Shown here in pieces: positions 37,960-50,897 of a stretch of DNA of 64,000 nt. Numbering within the stretch: the stretch's first letter is position 1; each line of letters opens with the position of its first letter. Source of the stretch: Limonium bicolor (Eukaryota; Streptophyta; Magnoliopsida; Caryophyllales; Plumbaginaceae); NCBI GenBank assembly GCA_023374045.1, contig CM041783.1, forward strand, positions 94,957,298 through 95,021,297, given 5' to 3'. Under the pieces are notes generated by a model. That model had not been told where the DNA came from and ran no database searches. It saw nothing but the letters and a program-made list of their open reading frames with translations. Position numbers and translations under genes: made by a program.

Positions 37960-38925
37960 TTCTCCCCCCGTTAAACAAAGCTTCGTCCCCGATGCTTAAC
38001 TTACCACCATCATCACCAAATACCCAAACACAAATACAAATCTTTGACGACAAGGTAATACCACCAAGCATTAAATAGCCATAAATAAATGTCACATAAT
38101 CATAGCACACAAGCACATAAGCACACAAGTCAATTTCCAAATACTGAGTAACATCATATAATCATGTCAATAATTATATCAACACCTCATACATGGTGTC
38201 AAACTATTTATTTTCAAAAGTATCCAACCACAAAATCCCAAACTTTATGTTCTCCTTATGTAATCCACTTCATTAAAACATGAACCAACACACAATTCCT
38301 CATGATATAAAGCATATTAACACACATAACCATGTCAATTATTTTGTCACTCATCACCTATTACACACATACAATAACAATCCATCTACTTCAGACAATT
38401 CATCACATAGCAAAAAGATAATAATTTTGATCATATAAACATGTCAAACACTTTAAGTGTCCTATTGCATCAATCTCAGATATTAATATCAAACTATCCT
38501 CAATTATTTCACCACTAATCAACACCTACGTCTTACACCAACCACGCTTCCACTGCGCTACTCTGATCTAATTTTTCGTGATCACTTACAGGAAGCTTCA
38601 GGAATCCTCCAACCCTGCCATGGTCAGTGCCAGTGTTGAACTATCCTTCCACCTCAATTTGTTTTCAGTTTCCCTTGATCTGACCAGGATCAAGGTCAAC
38701 CTTCCACGTCAGATTCAAGCAATTTGCACAATTAAACAAGTTCCAGTTTAATCCTAGTATAGCCCCAATTATCCGACGACCACAACTAATTCCAAACAAT
38801 CAAACAAATCGGTAACAAGCAACAAACACAATTCCCATCCCCACGGCTTGTCAAGTTTTTAAGCCTAGATTTAATCTTAACTCAACCAAAGCTCCCTAGA
38901 GACCAAACCTGCTCTGATACCACTC
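37960..38925 (-). mobile_element. Internal region 10 (966 bp)
   Basis: Near-consensus internal segment. Polypurine tract at 37960-37969, primer-binding site at 38911-38922. Confidence 0.95.
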
Positions 38926-41900
38926 TGTAACACCCCGGTTTTCACACACTAAAATTTTCTTATTACTTGAACAACTTACTACAATATTTACAGCGGAAGA
39001 CTAAATAACACCTAAGTCAAACCGGAGCGCTACCGCCACACCCACACCAACTAGTGTGGATGCTAAGGCTAATCCACCTACAACCTAACTCCCGGAACAT
39101 GCTCCAAGGAGTTTACCACTTACAAATAAATAAAATTTCTAGCTATGTCGGCGCGTTCCCTTGTCCCAAGCTCAAGAGCAATATCACACAAAGAATCAAC
39201 TTCACCTGCAACAAACCTGTGGCCAGCAAACAATCACACAAAAGGGCCACAGGCACAAACCAGAAAACGTCAGCAAAGCTGAGTAACAAATATCACACCC
39301 TGTAAAATTCACTCTCTTTGAAAAAAACCTTTTTAGCAGCATAAAGGCACACATCAACACAAACAACCATGTTATCAACCACAAACACAAGTTTACAACA
39401 CACTCACCTTCCTTGAGACATTTTACCTTAACACAAACACCTGTTCATAATGATATCACAATACCAGCAAACTCACCAGAGACATAAATCCAATAATATT
39501 TTGGAAACCACATAACAATTCCCACCAGTTTGTATCTCAATTATTAACATTCCACCAATCCTCGGGCACACCGGTCTTTCGACAAAGAGCTACTAGGCTC
39601 TCGGCCCCTTGGACAAATAATTCCACCACCTCACCCCATGTCCTTAAGTGTGCACACCCCCTATGAATCATCAGTCCATAGAGTAGATCATGATGGCTTA
39701 GCTCCAATACATTGGTAGGAGCGAAAATTCAGTGAATGGCCAACCATGGCTCGACAAATTGAAGGAGCTAACCATAGCTCAATAGTTTCGAAATATATAT
39801 TTCCAAATTCACACTTCCACCACCATAAGTAATATCAACCTTTCCAACATATAAATATCATCCACAATCATATAAAATTGCTCAAAATAACCACCAACCA
39901 AAGGATAGCAATAAACAAGATTAATCACATATATTAAAGTACAAACAACCCACCTTTAGAATTAAAACCTTGTATAAGGTTAGACTTTGTCTAACTTTGT
40001 TCCACCTGAATATCCACTCCATCAAAATCAAGCTTTCTCTTAGCAATCACAGATCAACAAGAATTCCACACCAAGAGTAGTCACCAAAAATCATTCCAGA
40101 GCCTTTCAAGGCTAAGCCAAGCAACAAAACACCCAAAACCATACTTAAACACAATTTTCCTTCTTTCCAAGTTTTAGCACACATATAACCTTACAAGACT
40201 TCCTTATACCTTTTACACTTCACCACCTCTTACAACTTCAACCACAAGTCATATTAGGACCATAATGACCAGAGAAACCATTAAATCCAATAACCAACAC
40301 ACAATTACACTTATTCAAGCTTAAAGCACACCTTTATCCCAAATCACTTCCTAGTAATTCGAATGACATCCCAAAGGAGTTTCGACCTGAATTTTTGACC
40401 ATAGATATAAATTCGAAATATAAGAATACCCTCAAAATTTCAGCTCAAACCCATGTCGGAAACTCATCTAAACAACTCCTAAAGCTTAAAGCTCATTATT
40501 TTCCCTTGCCATGTCTATCCGACTTAAATATCTTCATTCGACTTCATTTTTTGACCATAACCATATGTTCACTATTAAAGACTACCCTCAAATTTTAAGG
40601 CAAGATGAATTCGGGAACCTATTTAACTAAGTCTCAAGGCTTAAAACACCATTTAAGCCCTCCCACCTTGACCTAGCATTTTTATGTCTAACCACGAGTT
40701 CCCACCACCTATAATCAATTATTATGAGTTAATATAGGTAGAATAACACACCAAACTCAACAAAATCCCATCGAAATCACTCAAGGAGTCTTAAAACACA
40801 TTTTTCCTCCCTAAAAGTTCCCTAGAACTTATCCTACTTCCCAAAGGTATTTTCGCCTGAATATTTGATATTATTCTAGTAATAACTATCTAAGAACACT
40901 GTCAAAATTTCAGCTCAAGAGAAGCTAGGGTTCGGAAGTTACCATTAACAAGAGTTAAAGCTCAAAATCAGGGTTTAAAGAAAGAAATGGTGAGCATAAG
41001 TGTTACCTGGAATCTCCTTGCCATTTTAGCCACGACCTTACAAGTCCCTTAGCTAAATGAATCAATTTCTTCCACCAACCAATTCGTCCAAGGTCACCAG
41101 CTCCTTCTCCCTCCTTGAAATCTTGTTTTTCCTTGATTTCTAGCTTGAATCTCCTTCTCCAATGGTGGGTGTTGAGTTCTATGAGCTTCTATGGTGTTCT
41201 AATGGCGTGAGAGTGAGTGAGGAAGGCAGGTAAATCGGTTCCCATCTCATTCTTAAGGATGGCGTGAGTGAATTCCAATTTACTTCATTAATTAAGTGTA
41301 ATGATTACTAAGATAACCTTATCTCTTCCTAAGCCATTAGATTAGTGACAATTGTCTAGATTAAATCTCAGCCCTCCATGTGTGACCGGCCTTAATGATG
41401 AAGGAGACAAGTGGCATGGGTAATAAAGAGTATAAGACAAAATAGAATGATGTCTTCACTTACAGCCGTCGGATCGTAGATATTTTGCTTGGATGAATCT
41501 CCACCATCCATGTGTGACCACCCCTCATTAATGAAGGTGACACATGTCTTCTCTTGATTGAACCATGTGTAACTAATCATCTCTTGACACCTCGACGCTT
41601 ACATCATCGTTATGTCATGCCGACATCATCACTGCATCATCACTGCATCATCACTGCATCACCACTGCAATCACCACTGCAGTCATCATGGGCAATTGAC
41701 CATTGACCAAGGTTGACCATGTCCAATGTTTGACCGAAGTCAGACCAAAGTTGACCTAGGTTTGACCACAGTACCCGGGCTTCTAGACTCTCCATGCAAC
41801 TCCCGAAATTTCAGTGTTTCTCGGAACTTTCTGAACTAGGGTTTCTCCAAGGTTTCTTGGTTGATTCCCAACCACTATGGCTTCCTCGTGTTCTCTAATA

Positions 41901-41951
41901 TTCCTAAGGAACTATGGTTTCATTAGTGGTTACAAAAATTCGGGTATTACA
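38926..41951 (-). mobile_element. LTR copy 10 (3026 bp)
   Basis: Near consensus up to about 41665, apart from an added AT near 39930. The last 290 bp are indel-rich and damage the end of the minisatellite and several TTGACC words. Confidence 0.94.
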
Positions 41952-42909
41952 TTCTCAATCCCCCCGTTAAAAAAAAAGCTTCGTCCCCGATGCTTACTTC
42001 CACCATCATCACCAAATACCCCACACAAATACAAATCTTTGACGACAAGGAATACCACCAAGCATTAAATAGCCATAAATAAATGTCACATAATCATAGC
42101 ACACAAGCACATAAGCACACAAGTCAATTTCCAATACTGAGTAACATCATATTAATCATGTCAATATTATATCAACACCTCATACATGTGTCAAACTATT
42201 TATTTCAAAAGTATCCAACCACAAAATCCCAAACTTTATGTTCTCCTTATGTATCCACTTCATTAAAACAGGAACCAACACACAATTCCTCATGATATAA
42301 AGCATATTAACACACATAACCATGGCAATTATTTTGTCACTCATCACCTATTACACACATACAATAACAATCCATCTACTTCAGACAATCTCACATAGCA
42401 AAAAGATAATAATTTTGATCATATAAACATGTCAAACACTTTAAGTGTCCTATTGCATCAATCTCAGATATTAATATCAAACTATCCTCAATTATTTCAC
42501 CACTAATCAACACCTACGTCTTACACCAACCACGCTTCCACTGCGCTACTCTGATCAATTTTTCGTGATCACTTACAGGAAGCTTCAGGAATCCTCCACC
42601 CTGCCATGGTCAGTGCCAGTGTTGAACTATCCTTCCACCTCAATTTGTTTTCAGTTTCCCTTGATCTGACCAGGATCAAGGTCAACCTTCCACGTCAGAT
42701 TCAAGCAATTTGCACAATTAAACAAGTTCCAGTTTATCCTAGTATAGCCCCAATTATCCGACGACCACAACTAATTCCAAACAATCAAACAAATCGGTAA
42801 CAAGCAACAAACACAATTCCCATCCCCACGGCTTGTCAAGTTTTTAAGCCTAGATTTAATCTTAACTCACCAAAGCTCCCTAGAGACCAAACCTGCTCTG
42901 ATACCACTC
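41952..42909 (-). mobile_element. Internal region 11 (958 bp)
   Basis: Non-coding internal segment. The polypurine tract at 41952-41964 is broken by an AAT insertion (plus strand TTCTCAATCCCCCC) and followed by a long A-run. The primer-binding site at 42895-42906 is intact. Many small deletions to about 42400. Confidence 0.92.
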
Positions 42910-45900
42910 TGTAACCACCCCGGTTTTCACACACTAAAATTTTCTTATTACTTGAACAACTTACTACAATATTTTACAGCGGAAGACTAAATAACACCTA
43001 AGTCAAACCGGAGCGCTACCCGCCACACACCCCACACCAACTAGTGTGGATGCTAGGCTAATCCACCTACAACCTAACTCCCGGAACATGCTCCAAGGAG
43101 TTTACCACTTACAAATAAATAAAATTTCTAGCTATGTCGGCGCGTTCCCCTTGTCCCAGCTCAAGAGCATATCACACAAAGAATCAACTTCACCTGCCAC
43201 AAACCTGTGGCCAGCAAACAATCACACAAAAGGGCCACAGGCACAACCAGAAAACGTCAGCAAAGCTGAGTAACAAATATCACACACCTGTAAAATTCAC
43301 TCTCTTTGAAAAAAACCTTTTTAGCAGCATAAAGGCACACATCAACACAAACAACCATGTATCAACCACAAACACAAGTTTACAACACACTCACCTTCCT
43401 TGAGACATTTTACCTTAACACAAACCACCTGTTCATAATGATATCACAATACCAGCAAACTCACCAGAGACATAAATCCAATAATATTTGGAAACCACAT
43501 AACAATTCCCACCAGTTTGTATCTCAATTATTAACATTCCACCAATCCTCGGGCACACCGGTCTTTCGACAAAGAGCTACTAGGCTCTCGGCCCCTTGGA
43601 CAATAATTCCACCACCTCACCCATGTCCTTAAGTGTGCACACCCCCTATGAATCATCAGTCCATAGAGTAGATCATGATGGCTTAGCTCCAATACATTGG
43701 TAGGAGCGAAAATTCAGTGAATGGCCAACCATGGCTCGACAATTGAAGGAGCTAACCATAGCTCAATAGTTTCGAAATATATATTTCCAAATTCACACTT
43801 CCACCACCATAAGTAATATCAACCTTTCCAACATATAAATATCATCCACAATCATATAAAATTGCTCAAAATAACCACCAACCAAAGGATAGCAATAAAC
43901 AAGATTAATCACATATTAAAGTACAAACACCCACCTTTAGAATTAAAACCTTGTATAAGGTTAGACTTTGTCTAACTTTGTTCCACCTGAATATCCACTC
44001 CATCAAAATCAAGCTTTCTCTTAGCAATCACAGATCAACAAGAATTCCACACCAGAGTAGTCACCAAAAATCATTCCAGAGCCTTTCAAGGCTAAGCCGC
44101 AACACAACAAACCCCAAACCATACTTAAACACAATTTTCCTTCTTTCCAAGTTTTAGCACACATATAACCTTACAAGACTTCCTTATACCTTTTACACTT
44201 CACCACCTCTTACAACTTCAACCACAAGTCATATTAGGACCATAATGACCAGAGAAACCATTAAATCCAATAACCAACACACAATTACACTTATTCAAGC
44301 TTAAAGCACACCTTTATCCCAAATCACTTCCTAGTAATTCGAATGACATCCCAAGGAGTTTCGACCTGAATTTTTGACCATAGATATAAATTCGAAATAT
44401 AAGAATACCCTCAAAATTTCAGCTCAAACCCATGTCGGAAACTCATCTAAACAACTCCTAAAGCTTAAAGCTCATTATTTTCCCTTGCCATGTCTATCCG
44501 ACTTAAATATCTTCATTCGACTTCTTATTTTTTGACCATAACCATATGTTCACTATTAAAGACTACCCTCAAAATTTTAAGGCAAGATGAATTCGGGAAC
44601 CTATTTAACTAAGTCTCAAGGCTTAAAACACCATTTAAGCCCTCCCACCTTGACCTAGCATTTTTATGTCTAACCACGAGTTCCCACCACCTATAATCAA
44701 TTATTATGAGTTAATATAGGTAGAATAACACACCAAACTCAACAAAATCCCATCGAAATCACTCAAGGAGTCTTAAAACACATTTTTCCTCCCTAAAAGT
44801 TCCCTAGAACTTATCCTACTTCCCAAAGGTATTTTCGCCTGAATAAAATTTGATATTATTCTAGTAATAACATCTAAGAACATGTCAAAATTTCAGCTCA
44901 GAGAAGCTAGGGTTCGGAATTTACCATAACAAGAGTTTAAAGCTCAAATAGGTTTAAAGAAAGAAATGGTGAGCATAAGTGTTACCTGGAATCTCCTTGC
45001 CATTTAGCCAGACCTTACAAGTCCCTTAGCTAAATGAATCAATTTCTTCCACCAACCAATTCGTCCAAGGTCACCAGCTCCTTCTCCCTCCTTGAAATCT
45101 TGTTTTTTCCTTGATTTCTAGCTTGAATCCTTCTCCAATGGTGGGTGTTGAGTTCTATGAGCTTCTATGGTGTTCTAATGGCGTGAGAGTGAGTGAGGAA
45201 GGCAGGTAAATCGGTTCCCATCTCATTCTTAAGGATGGCGTGAGTGAATTCCAATTTTTACTTCATTAATTAAGTGTAATGATTACTAAGATAACCTTAT
45301 CTCTTCCTAAGCCATTAGATTAGTGACAATTGTCTAGATTAAATCTCAGCCCTCCATGTGTGACCGGCCTTAATGATGAAGGAGACAAGTGGCATGGGTA
45401 TAAAGAGTATAAGACAAAATAGAATGATGTCTTCACTTACAGCCGTCGGATCGTAGATATTTTGCTTGGATGAATCTCCACCATCCATGTGTGACCACCC
45501 CTCATTAATGAAGGTGACACATGTCTTCTCTTGATTGAACCATGTGTAACTAATCATCTCTTGACACCTCGACGCTTACATCATCGTTATGTCATGCCGA
45601 CATCATCACTGCATCATCACTGCATCATCACTGCATCACCACTGCATCACCACTGCATCATCATGGTCAAAGTTGACCATTGACCAAGGTTTGACCAATG
45701 TCCAATGTTTGACCGAAGTCAGACCAAAGTTGACCTAGGTTTGACCACAGTTGACCGGGGCTTCTAGAACTCCATGCAACTCACCGAAATTTCAGTGTTT
45801 CTCGGAACTTTCTGAACTAGGGTTTCTCCAAGGTTTCTTGGTTGATTCCCAACCACTATGGCTTCCTCGTGTTCTCTAATAATTCCTAAGGAACTATGGT

Positions 45901-45933
45901 TTCCATTAGGGTTACAAAATTCGGGGTATTACA
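42910..45933 (-). mobile_element. LTR copy 11 (3024 bp)
   Basis: Complete LTR; one extra base at its element-sense 3' end (TGTAACCACCCC on the plus strand). Patches of indels at 43018-43250, 44090-44115 and 44845-45010. Confidence 0.94.
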
Positions 45934-46898
45934 TTCTCCCCCCGTAAACAAAGCTTCGTCCCCGATGCTTAACTTACCACCATCATCACCAAATACCCAA
46001 ACACAAATACAAATCTTTGACGACAAGGTAATACCACCAAGCATTAATAGCCATAAATAAATGTCACATAATCATAGCACACAAGCACATAAGCACACAA
46101 GTCAATTTCCAAATACTGAGTAACATCATATTAATCATGTCAATAATTATATCAACACCTCATACATGGTGTCAAACTATTTATTTTCAAAAGTATCCAA
46201 CCACAAAATCCCAAACTTTATGTTCTCCTTATGTAATCCACTTCATTAAAACATGAACCAACACACAATTCCTCATGATATAAAGCATATTAACACACAT
46301 AACCATGTCAATTATTTTGTCACTCATCACCTATTACACACATACAATAACAATCCATCTACTTCAGACAATTCATCACATAGCAAAAAGATAATAATTT
46401 TGATCATATAAACATGTCAAACACTTTAAGTGTCCTATTGCATCAATCTCAGATATTAATATCAAACTATCCTCAATTATTTCACCACTAATCAACACCT
46501 ACGTCTTACACCAACCACGCTTCCACTGCGCTACTCTGATCTAATTTTTCGTGATCACTTACAGGAAGCTTCAGGAATCCTCCAACCCTGCCATGGTCAG
46601 TGCCAGTGTTGAACTATCCTTCCACCTCAATTTGTTTTCAGTTTCCCTTGATCTGACCAGGATCAAGGTCAACCTTCCACGTCAGATTCAAGCAATTTGC
46701 ACAATTAAACAAGTTCCAGTTTAATCCTAGTATAGCCCCAATTATCCGACGACCACAACTAATTCCAAACAATCAAACAAATCGGTAACAAGCAACAAAC
46801 ACAATTCCCATCCCCACGGCTTGTCAAGTTTTTAAGCCTAGATTTAATCTTAACTCAACCAAAGCTCCCTAGAGACCAAACCTGCTCTGATACCACTC
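45934..46898 (-). mobile_element. Internal region 12 (965 bp)
   Basis: Near-consensus internal segment. Polypurine tract at 45934-45943, primer-binding site at 46884-46895 and tRNA-Met-like segment at 46515-46540. Confidence 0.95.
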
Positions 46899-47667
46899 TG
46901 TAACACCCCGGTTTTCACACACTAAAATTTTCTTATTACTTGAACAACTTACTACAATATTTTACAGCGGAAGACTAAATAACACCTAAGTCAAACCGGA
47001 GCGCTACCGCCACACCCACACCAACTAGTGTGGATGCTAAGGCTAATCCACCTACAACCTAACTCCCGGAACATGCTCCAAGGAGTTTACCACTTACAAA
47101 TAAATAAAATTTCTAGCTATGTCGGCGCGTTCCCTTGTCCCAAGCTCAAGAGCAATATCACACAAAGAATCAACTTCACCTGCAACAAACCTGTGGCCAG
47201 CAAACAATCACACAAAAGGGCCACAGGCACAAACCAGAAAACGTCAGCAAAGCTGAGTAACAAATATCACACCCTGTAAAATTCACTCTCTTTGAAAAAA
47301 ACCTTTTTAGCAGCATAAAGGCACACATCAACACAAACAACCATGTTATCAACCACAAACACAAGTTTACAACACACTCACCTTCCTTGAGACATTTTAC
47401 CTTAAACACAAACCACCTGTTCATAATGATATCACAATACCAGCAAACTCACCAGAGACATAAATCCAATAAATTTTGGAAACCACATAACAATTCCCAC
47501 CAGTTTGTATCTCAATTATTAACATTCCACCAATCCTCGGGCACACCGGTCTTTCGACAAAGAGCTACTAGGCTCTCGGCCCCTTGGACAAATAATTCCA
47601 CCACCTCACCCCATGTCCTTAAGTGTGCACACCCCCTATGAATCATCAGTCCATAGAGTAGATCATG

Positions 47668-47750
47668 ATGGCTTAGCTCCAATACATTGGTAGGAGCGAA
47701 AATTCAGTGAATGGCCAACCATGGCTCGACAAATTGAAGGAGCTAACCAT
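47668..47750. other. Inverted repeat ATGGCTTAGCTCC / GGAGCTAACCAT (reference copy 12)
   Basis: Arms at 47668-47680 and 47739-47750 pair over 12 positions with one bulge, around a loop of about 58 bases. The loop and flank contain further related words (CCATGGCTCG, CCATAGCTC). Present at the matching site in most LTRs. Confidence 0.5.
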
Positions 47751-48350
47751 AGCTCAATAGTTTCGAAATATATATTTCCAAATTCACACTTCCACCACCA
47801 TAAGTAATATCAACCTTTCCAACATATAAATATCATCCACAATCATATAAAATTGCTCAAAATAACCACCAACCAAAGGATAGCAATAAACAAGATTAAT
47901 CACATATTAAAGTACAAACAACCCACCTTTAGAATTAAAACCTTGTATAAGGTTAGACTTTGTCTAACTTTGTTCCACCTGAATATCCACTCCATCAAAA
48001 TCAAGCTTTCTCTTAGCAATCACAGATCAACAAGAATTCCACACCAAGAGTAGTCACCAAAAATCATTCCAGAGCCTTTCAAGGCTAAGCCAAGCAACAA
48101 AAACACCCAAACCATACTTAAACACAATTTTCCTTCTTTCCAAGTTTTAGCACACATATAACCTTACAAGACTTCCTTATACCTTTTACACTTCACCACC
48201 TCTTACAACTTCAACCACAAGTCATATTAGGACCATAATGACCAGAGAAACCATTAAATCCAATAACCAACACACAATTACACTTATTCAAGCTTAAAGC
48301 ACACCTTTATCCCAAATCACTTCCTAGTAATTCGAATGACATCCCAAAGG

Positions 48351-48913
48351 AGTTTCGACCTGAATTTTTGACCATAGATATAAATTCGAAATATAAGAAT
48401 ACCCTCAAAATTTCAGCTCAAACCCATGTCGGAAACTCATCTAAACAACTCCTAAAGCTTAAAGCTCATTATTTTCCCTTGCCATGTCTATCCGACTTAA
48501 ATATCTTCATTCGACTTCATTTTTTGACCATAACCATATGTTCACTATTAAAGACTACCCTCAAAATTTTAAGGCAAGATGAATTCGGGAACCTATTTAA
48601 CTAAGTCTCAAGGCTTAAAACACCATTTAAGCCCTCCCACCTTGACCTAGCATTTTTATGTCTAACCACGAGTTCCCACCACCTATAATCAATTATTATG
48701 AGTTAATATAGGTAGAATAACACACCAAACTCAACAAAATCCCATCGAAATCACTCAAGGAGTCTTAAAACACATTTTTCCTCCCTAAAAGTTCCCTAGA
48801 ACTTATCCTACTTCCCAAAGGTATTTTCGCCTGAATATTTGATATTATTCTAGTAATAACTATCTAAGAACACTGTCAAAATTTCAGCTCAAGAGAAGCT
48901 AGGGTTCGGAAGT
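48351..48913. repeat. Three diverged direct repeats inside the LTR (reference copy 12)
   Basis: Modules at about 48353-48436, 48489-48593 and 48825-48913 share an order of words: a TTCG...CCTGAAT or TTCGACTTCAT start, TTTTTGACCATA or ATTTGATATTA, then CTCAAAATTTCAGCTCA or CTCAAAATTTTAAGGCA, and an end like TCGGAA. They look like an old triplication of a 85-105 bp block within the LTR ancestor. Confidence 0.55.
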
Positions 48914-49931
48914 TACCATTAACAAGAGTTAAAGCTCAAAATCAGGGTTTAAAGAAAGAAATGGTGAGCATAAGTGTTACCTGGAATCTCCTTGCCATTT
49001 TAGCCACGACCTTACAAGTCCCTTAGCTAAATGAATCAATTTCTTCCACCAACCAATTCGTCCAAGGTCACCAGCTCCTTCTCCCTCCTTGAAATCTTGT
49101 TTTCCTTGATTTCTAGCTTGAATCTCCTTCTCCAATGGTGGGTGTTGAGTTCTATGAGCTTCTATGGTGTTCTAATGGCGTGAGAGTGAGTGAGGAAGGC
49201 AGGTAAATCGGTTCCCATCTCATTCTTAAGGATGGCGTGAGTGAATTCCAATTTTACTTCATTAATTAAGTGTAATGATTACTAAGATAACCTTATCTCT
49301 TCCTAAGCCATTAGATTAGTGACAATTGTCTAGATTAAATCTCAGCCCTCCATGTGTGACCGGCCTTAATGATGAAGGAGACAAGTGGCATGGGTAATAA
49401 AGAGTATAAGACAAAATAGAATGATGTCTTCACTTACAGCCGTCGGATCGTAGATATTTTGCTTGGATGAATCTCCACCATCCATGTGTGACCACCCCTC
49501 ATTAATGAAGGTGACACATGTCTTCTCTTGATTGAACCATGTGTAACTAATCATCTCTTGACACCTCGACGCTTACATCATCGTTATGTCATGCCGACAT
49601 CATCACTGCATCATCACTGCATCATCACTGCATCACCACTGCATCACCACTGCATCATCATGGTCAAAGTTGACCATTGACCAAGGTTTGACCAATGTCC
49701 AATGTTTGACCGAAGTCAGACCAAAGTTGACCTAGGTTTGACCACAGTTGACCGGGGCTTCTAGAACTCCATGCAACTCACCGAAATTTCAGTGTTTCTC
49801 GGAACTTTCTGAACTAGGGTTTCTCCAAGGTTTCTTGGTTGATTCCCAACCACTATGGCTTCCTCGTGTTCTCTAATAATTCCTAAGGAACTATGGTTTC
49901 CATTAGGGTTACAAAAATTCGGGGTATTACA

Positions 49932-50897
49932 TTCTCCCCCGTTAAACAAAGCTTCGTCCCCGATGCTTAACTTACCACCATCATCACCAAATACCCAAAC
50001 ACAAATACAAATCTTTGACGACAAGGTAATACCACCAAGCATTAAATAGCCATAAATAAATGTCACATAATCATAGCACACAAGCACATAAGCACACAAG
50101 TCAATTTCCAAATACTGAGTAACATCATATTAATCATGTCAATAATATATATCAACACCTCATACATGGTGTCAAACTATTTATTTTCAAAAGTATCCAA
50201 CCACAAAATCCCAAACTTTATGTTCTCCTTATGTAATCCACTTCATTAAAACATGAACCAACACACAATTCCTCATGATATAAAGCATATTAACACACAT
50301 AACCATGTCAATTATTTTGTCACTCATCACCTATTACACACATACAATAACAATCCATCTACTTCAGACAATTCATCACATAGCAAAAAGATAATAATTT
50401 TGATCATATAAACATGTCAAACACTTTAAGTGTCCTATTGCATCAATCTCAGATATTAATATCAAACTATCCTCAATTATTTCACCACTAATCAACACCT
50501 ACGTCTTACACCAACCACGCTTCCACTGCGCTACTCTGATCTAATTTTCGTGATCACTTACAGGAAGCTTCAGGAATCCTCCAACCCTGCCATGGTCAGT
50601 GCCAGTGTTGAACTATCCTTCCACCTCAATTTGTTTTCAGTTTCCCTTGATCTGACCAGGATCAAGGTCAACCTTCCACGTCAGATTCAAGCAATTTGCA
50701 CAATTAAACAAGTTCCAGTTTAATCCTAGTATAGCCCCAATTATCCGACGACCACAACTAATTCCAAACAATCAAACAAATCGGTAACAAGCAACAAACA
50801 CAATTCCCATCCCCACGGCTTGTCAAGTTTTTAAGCCTAGATTTAATCTTAACTCAACCAAAGCTCCCTAGAGACCAAACCTGCTCTGATACCACTC
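49932..50897 (-). mobile_element. Internal region 13 (966 bp)
   Basis: Near-consensus internal segment. The polypurine tract at 49932-49940 is one G shorter than usual. Primer-binding site at 50883-50894. Confidence 0.95.

Larger units (their letters stand above)
46899..49931 (-). mobile_element. LTR copy 12 (3033 bp), near consensus
   Basis: Complete LTR, essentially the common form, with both ends intact. It is used below to place the diverged repeats inside the LTR. Confidence 0.96.

Noticed and set aside
49761..50111. 116-codon minus-strand frame across the LTR/internal boundary
   Set aside because: The longer frame arises from the loss of one base in the polypurine tract of this copy only; other copies stop at the LTR start.
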